Positions 4,876-5,440 of a stretch of DNA of 5,440 nucleotides are shown here, in pieces. The stretch is taken from NCBI GenBank assembly GCA_905235875.1, contig CAJONL010000051.1, positions 1 through 5,440 on the forward strand, given 5' to 3'. The notes under the pieces were generated by a model, which was not told the DNA's origin, ran no database searches, and saw only the letters and a program-made list of their open reading frames with translations. Every line of letters begins with the position of its first letter. Position 1 is the first letter of the stretch. Made by a program: the position numbers and the translations under genes. The stretch comes from an uncultured Bacilli bacterium. Its GTDB lineage: Bacteria > Bacillota_I > Bacilli_A > RF39 > UBA660.

Positions 4876-5440
4876 CTACTTTTAAGACCTCTAGAAATGT
4901 ATCACTAGGTATTTCTACACTACCTATTTGTTTCATTTTCTTTTTACCTTCTTTTTGTTTTTCTAGTAGTTTTCTTTTTCTGGATACATCTCCACCATAA
5001 CATTTAGCAAGCACATCTTTACGCATAGCTTTTACAGTTTCTCTTGCTATTACTTTACCTCCTATTGCTGCTTGGACTGGCACTTCGAATAATTGTCTAG
5101 GAATTAATTTCTTTAAGTTTTCAGTAATTATTTTTCCTCTTTGATAAGCAAAGTCTTTATGTACTATTAAACTTAAAGCATCTACTACTTCTCCATTAAG
5201 TAATATATCCATTTTAACTAAGTTGCTTGATTTATAACCAATCACTTCATAATCAAATGAAGCATATCCATGAGTTGCACTTTTAAGTTTATTAAAAAAA
5301 TCATAAACTATTTCAGAAAGAGGTATTTCATACATAATATTAACTCTTGTTTTATCTATATATTCTAGAGTTAAATAATTACCTCTCTTATTTTGGCATA
5401 ATTCCATTATTGGACCAATATATTCTGATGGAGTAAATAT
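4865..5440 (-). CDS. lepA: Elongation factor 4 (LepA), C-terminal third
   Basis: The frame is open to the right edge, giving the last 191 residues of a protein normally near 600; the Met at 5405-5407 is internal ('[10 protein letters not shown]'). LepA is a translational GTPase that back-translocates or remodels stalled ribosomes. The segment begins in the EF-G domain V-like part ('[14 protein letters not shown]', then '[29 protein letters not shown]'). It continues into the LepA-specific C-terminal domain, with '[16 protein letters not shown]', '[20 protein letters not shown]', '[21 protein letters not shown]' and the terminal 'LKVDDE'. The GTPase domain lies outside the window. The end is intact and overlaps the start of the DUF7666-like gene. 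It is the first of three genes read leftwards towards hemW. Confidence 0.96.
   Translation of the reverse strand: MFTPSEYIGPIMELCQNKRGNYLTLEYIDKTRVNIMYEIPLSEIVYDFFNKLKSATHGYASFDYEVIGYKSSNLVKMDILLNGEVVDALSLIVHKDFAYQRGKIITENLKKLIPRQLFEVPVQAAIGGKVIARETVKAMRKDVLAKCYGGDVSRKRKLLEKQKEGKKKMKQIGSVEIPSDTFLEVLKVDDE

Noticed and set aside
4865..5407. A complete 180-residue protein starting at 5407
   Set aside because: The frame continues to the window edge with conserved LepA residues ('TPSEYIGPI') before that Met.

Overview
The window is very AT-rich, with dense coding, strong Shine-Dalgarno (SD) sequences and stop/start overlaps between genes. The protein set (an LTA-synthase-type sulfatase, a TIGR04086/YrzE-like membrane protein, HemW next to LepA, and YebC) points to a low-GC Bacillota. 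An uncultured gut Bacilli (RF39-like) or a low-GC Clostridia relative is my best guess, inferred from style and not from a database match. TGA ends at least two genes (4387-4389 and 1442-1444) and Trp is written TGG, so this is the standard bacterial code and not the Mycoplasma code. Desulfoferrodoxin indicates an anaerobic or microaerophilic life.

Layout, left to right. (1) 1-378, + strand: the end of an LTA-synthase-family sulfatase, closed by a clear intrinsic terminator. (2) 414-884, - strand: an unrecognised protein, possibly the back half of a PD-(D/E)XK transposase-like protein. It has a good promoter and a near-perfect SD, but no ATG/GTG/TTG at the right distance. (3) 885-1076: about 190 bp of AT-rich spacer holding that promoter, a nested palindrome cluster and the terminator of the next operon. 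(4) 2846 down to 1077, - strand: a compact yebC - tcdA - dfx unit with a 1-nt gap and a 4-nt ATGA overlap. (5) 2847-2940: a divergent promoter region. (6) 2941-3294, + strand: a small four-helix membrane protein. (7) 3283-3316: a bidirectional terminator between convergent genes. (8) 5440 down to 3329, - strand: lepA (C-terminal third) - a DUF7666-like gene - hemW, all overlapping.

Most of the content is housekeeping: ribosome function (LepA, probably YebC), tRNA modification (TcdA forming cyclic t6A), heme or radical-SAM function (HemW) and superoxide defence (Dfx). The less ordinary points are the DUF7666-like gene inside the usually conserved lepA-hemW pair, the cysteine-rich loop in Dfx, the start-codon anomaly of the 414-884 gene and the palindromic intergenic regions. 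I see no phage, CRISPR, RNA gene or complete mobile element, and nothing that clearly forms a new multi-gene system.
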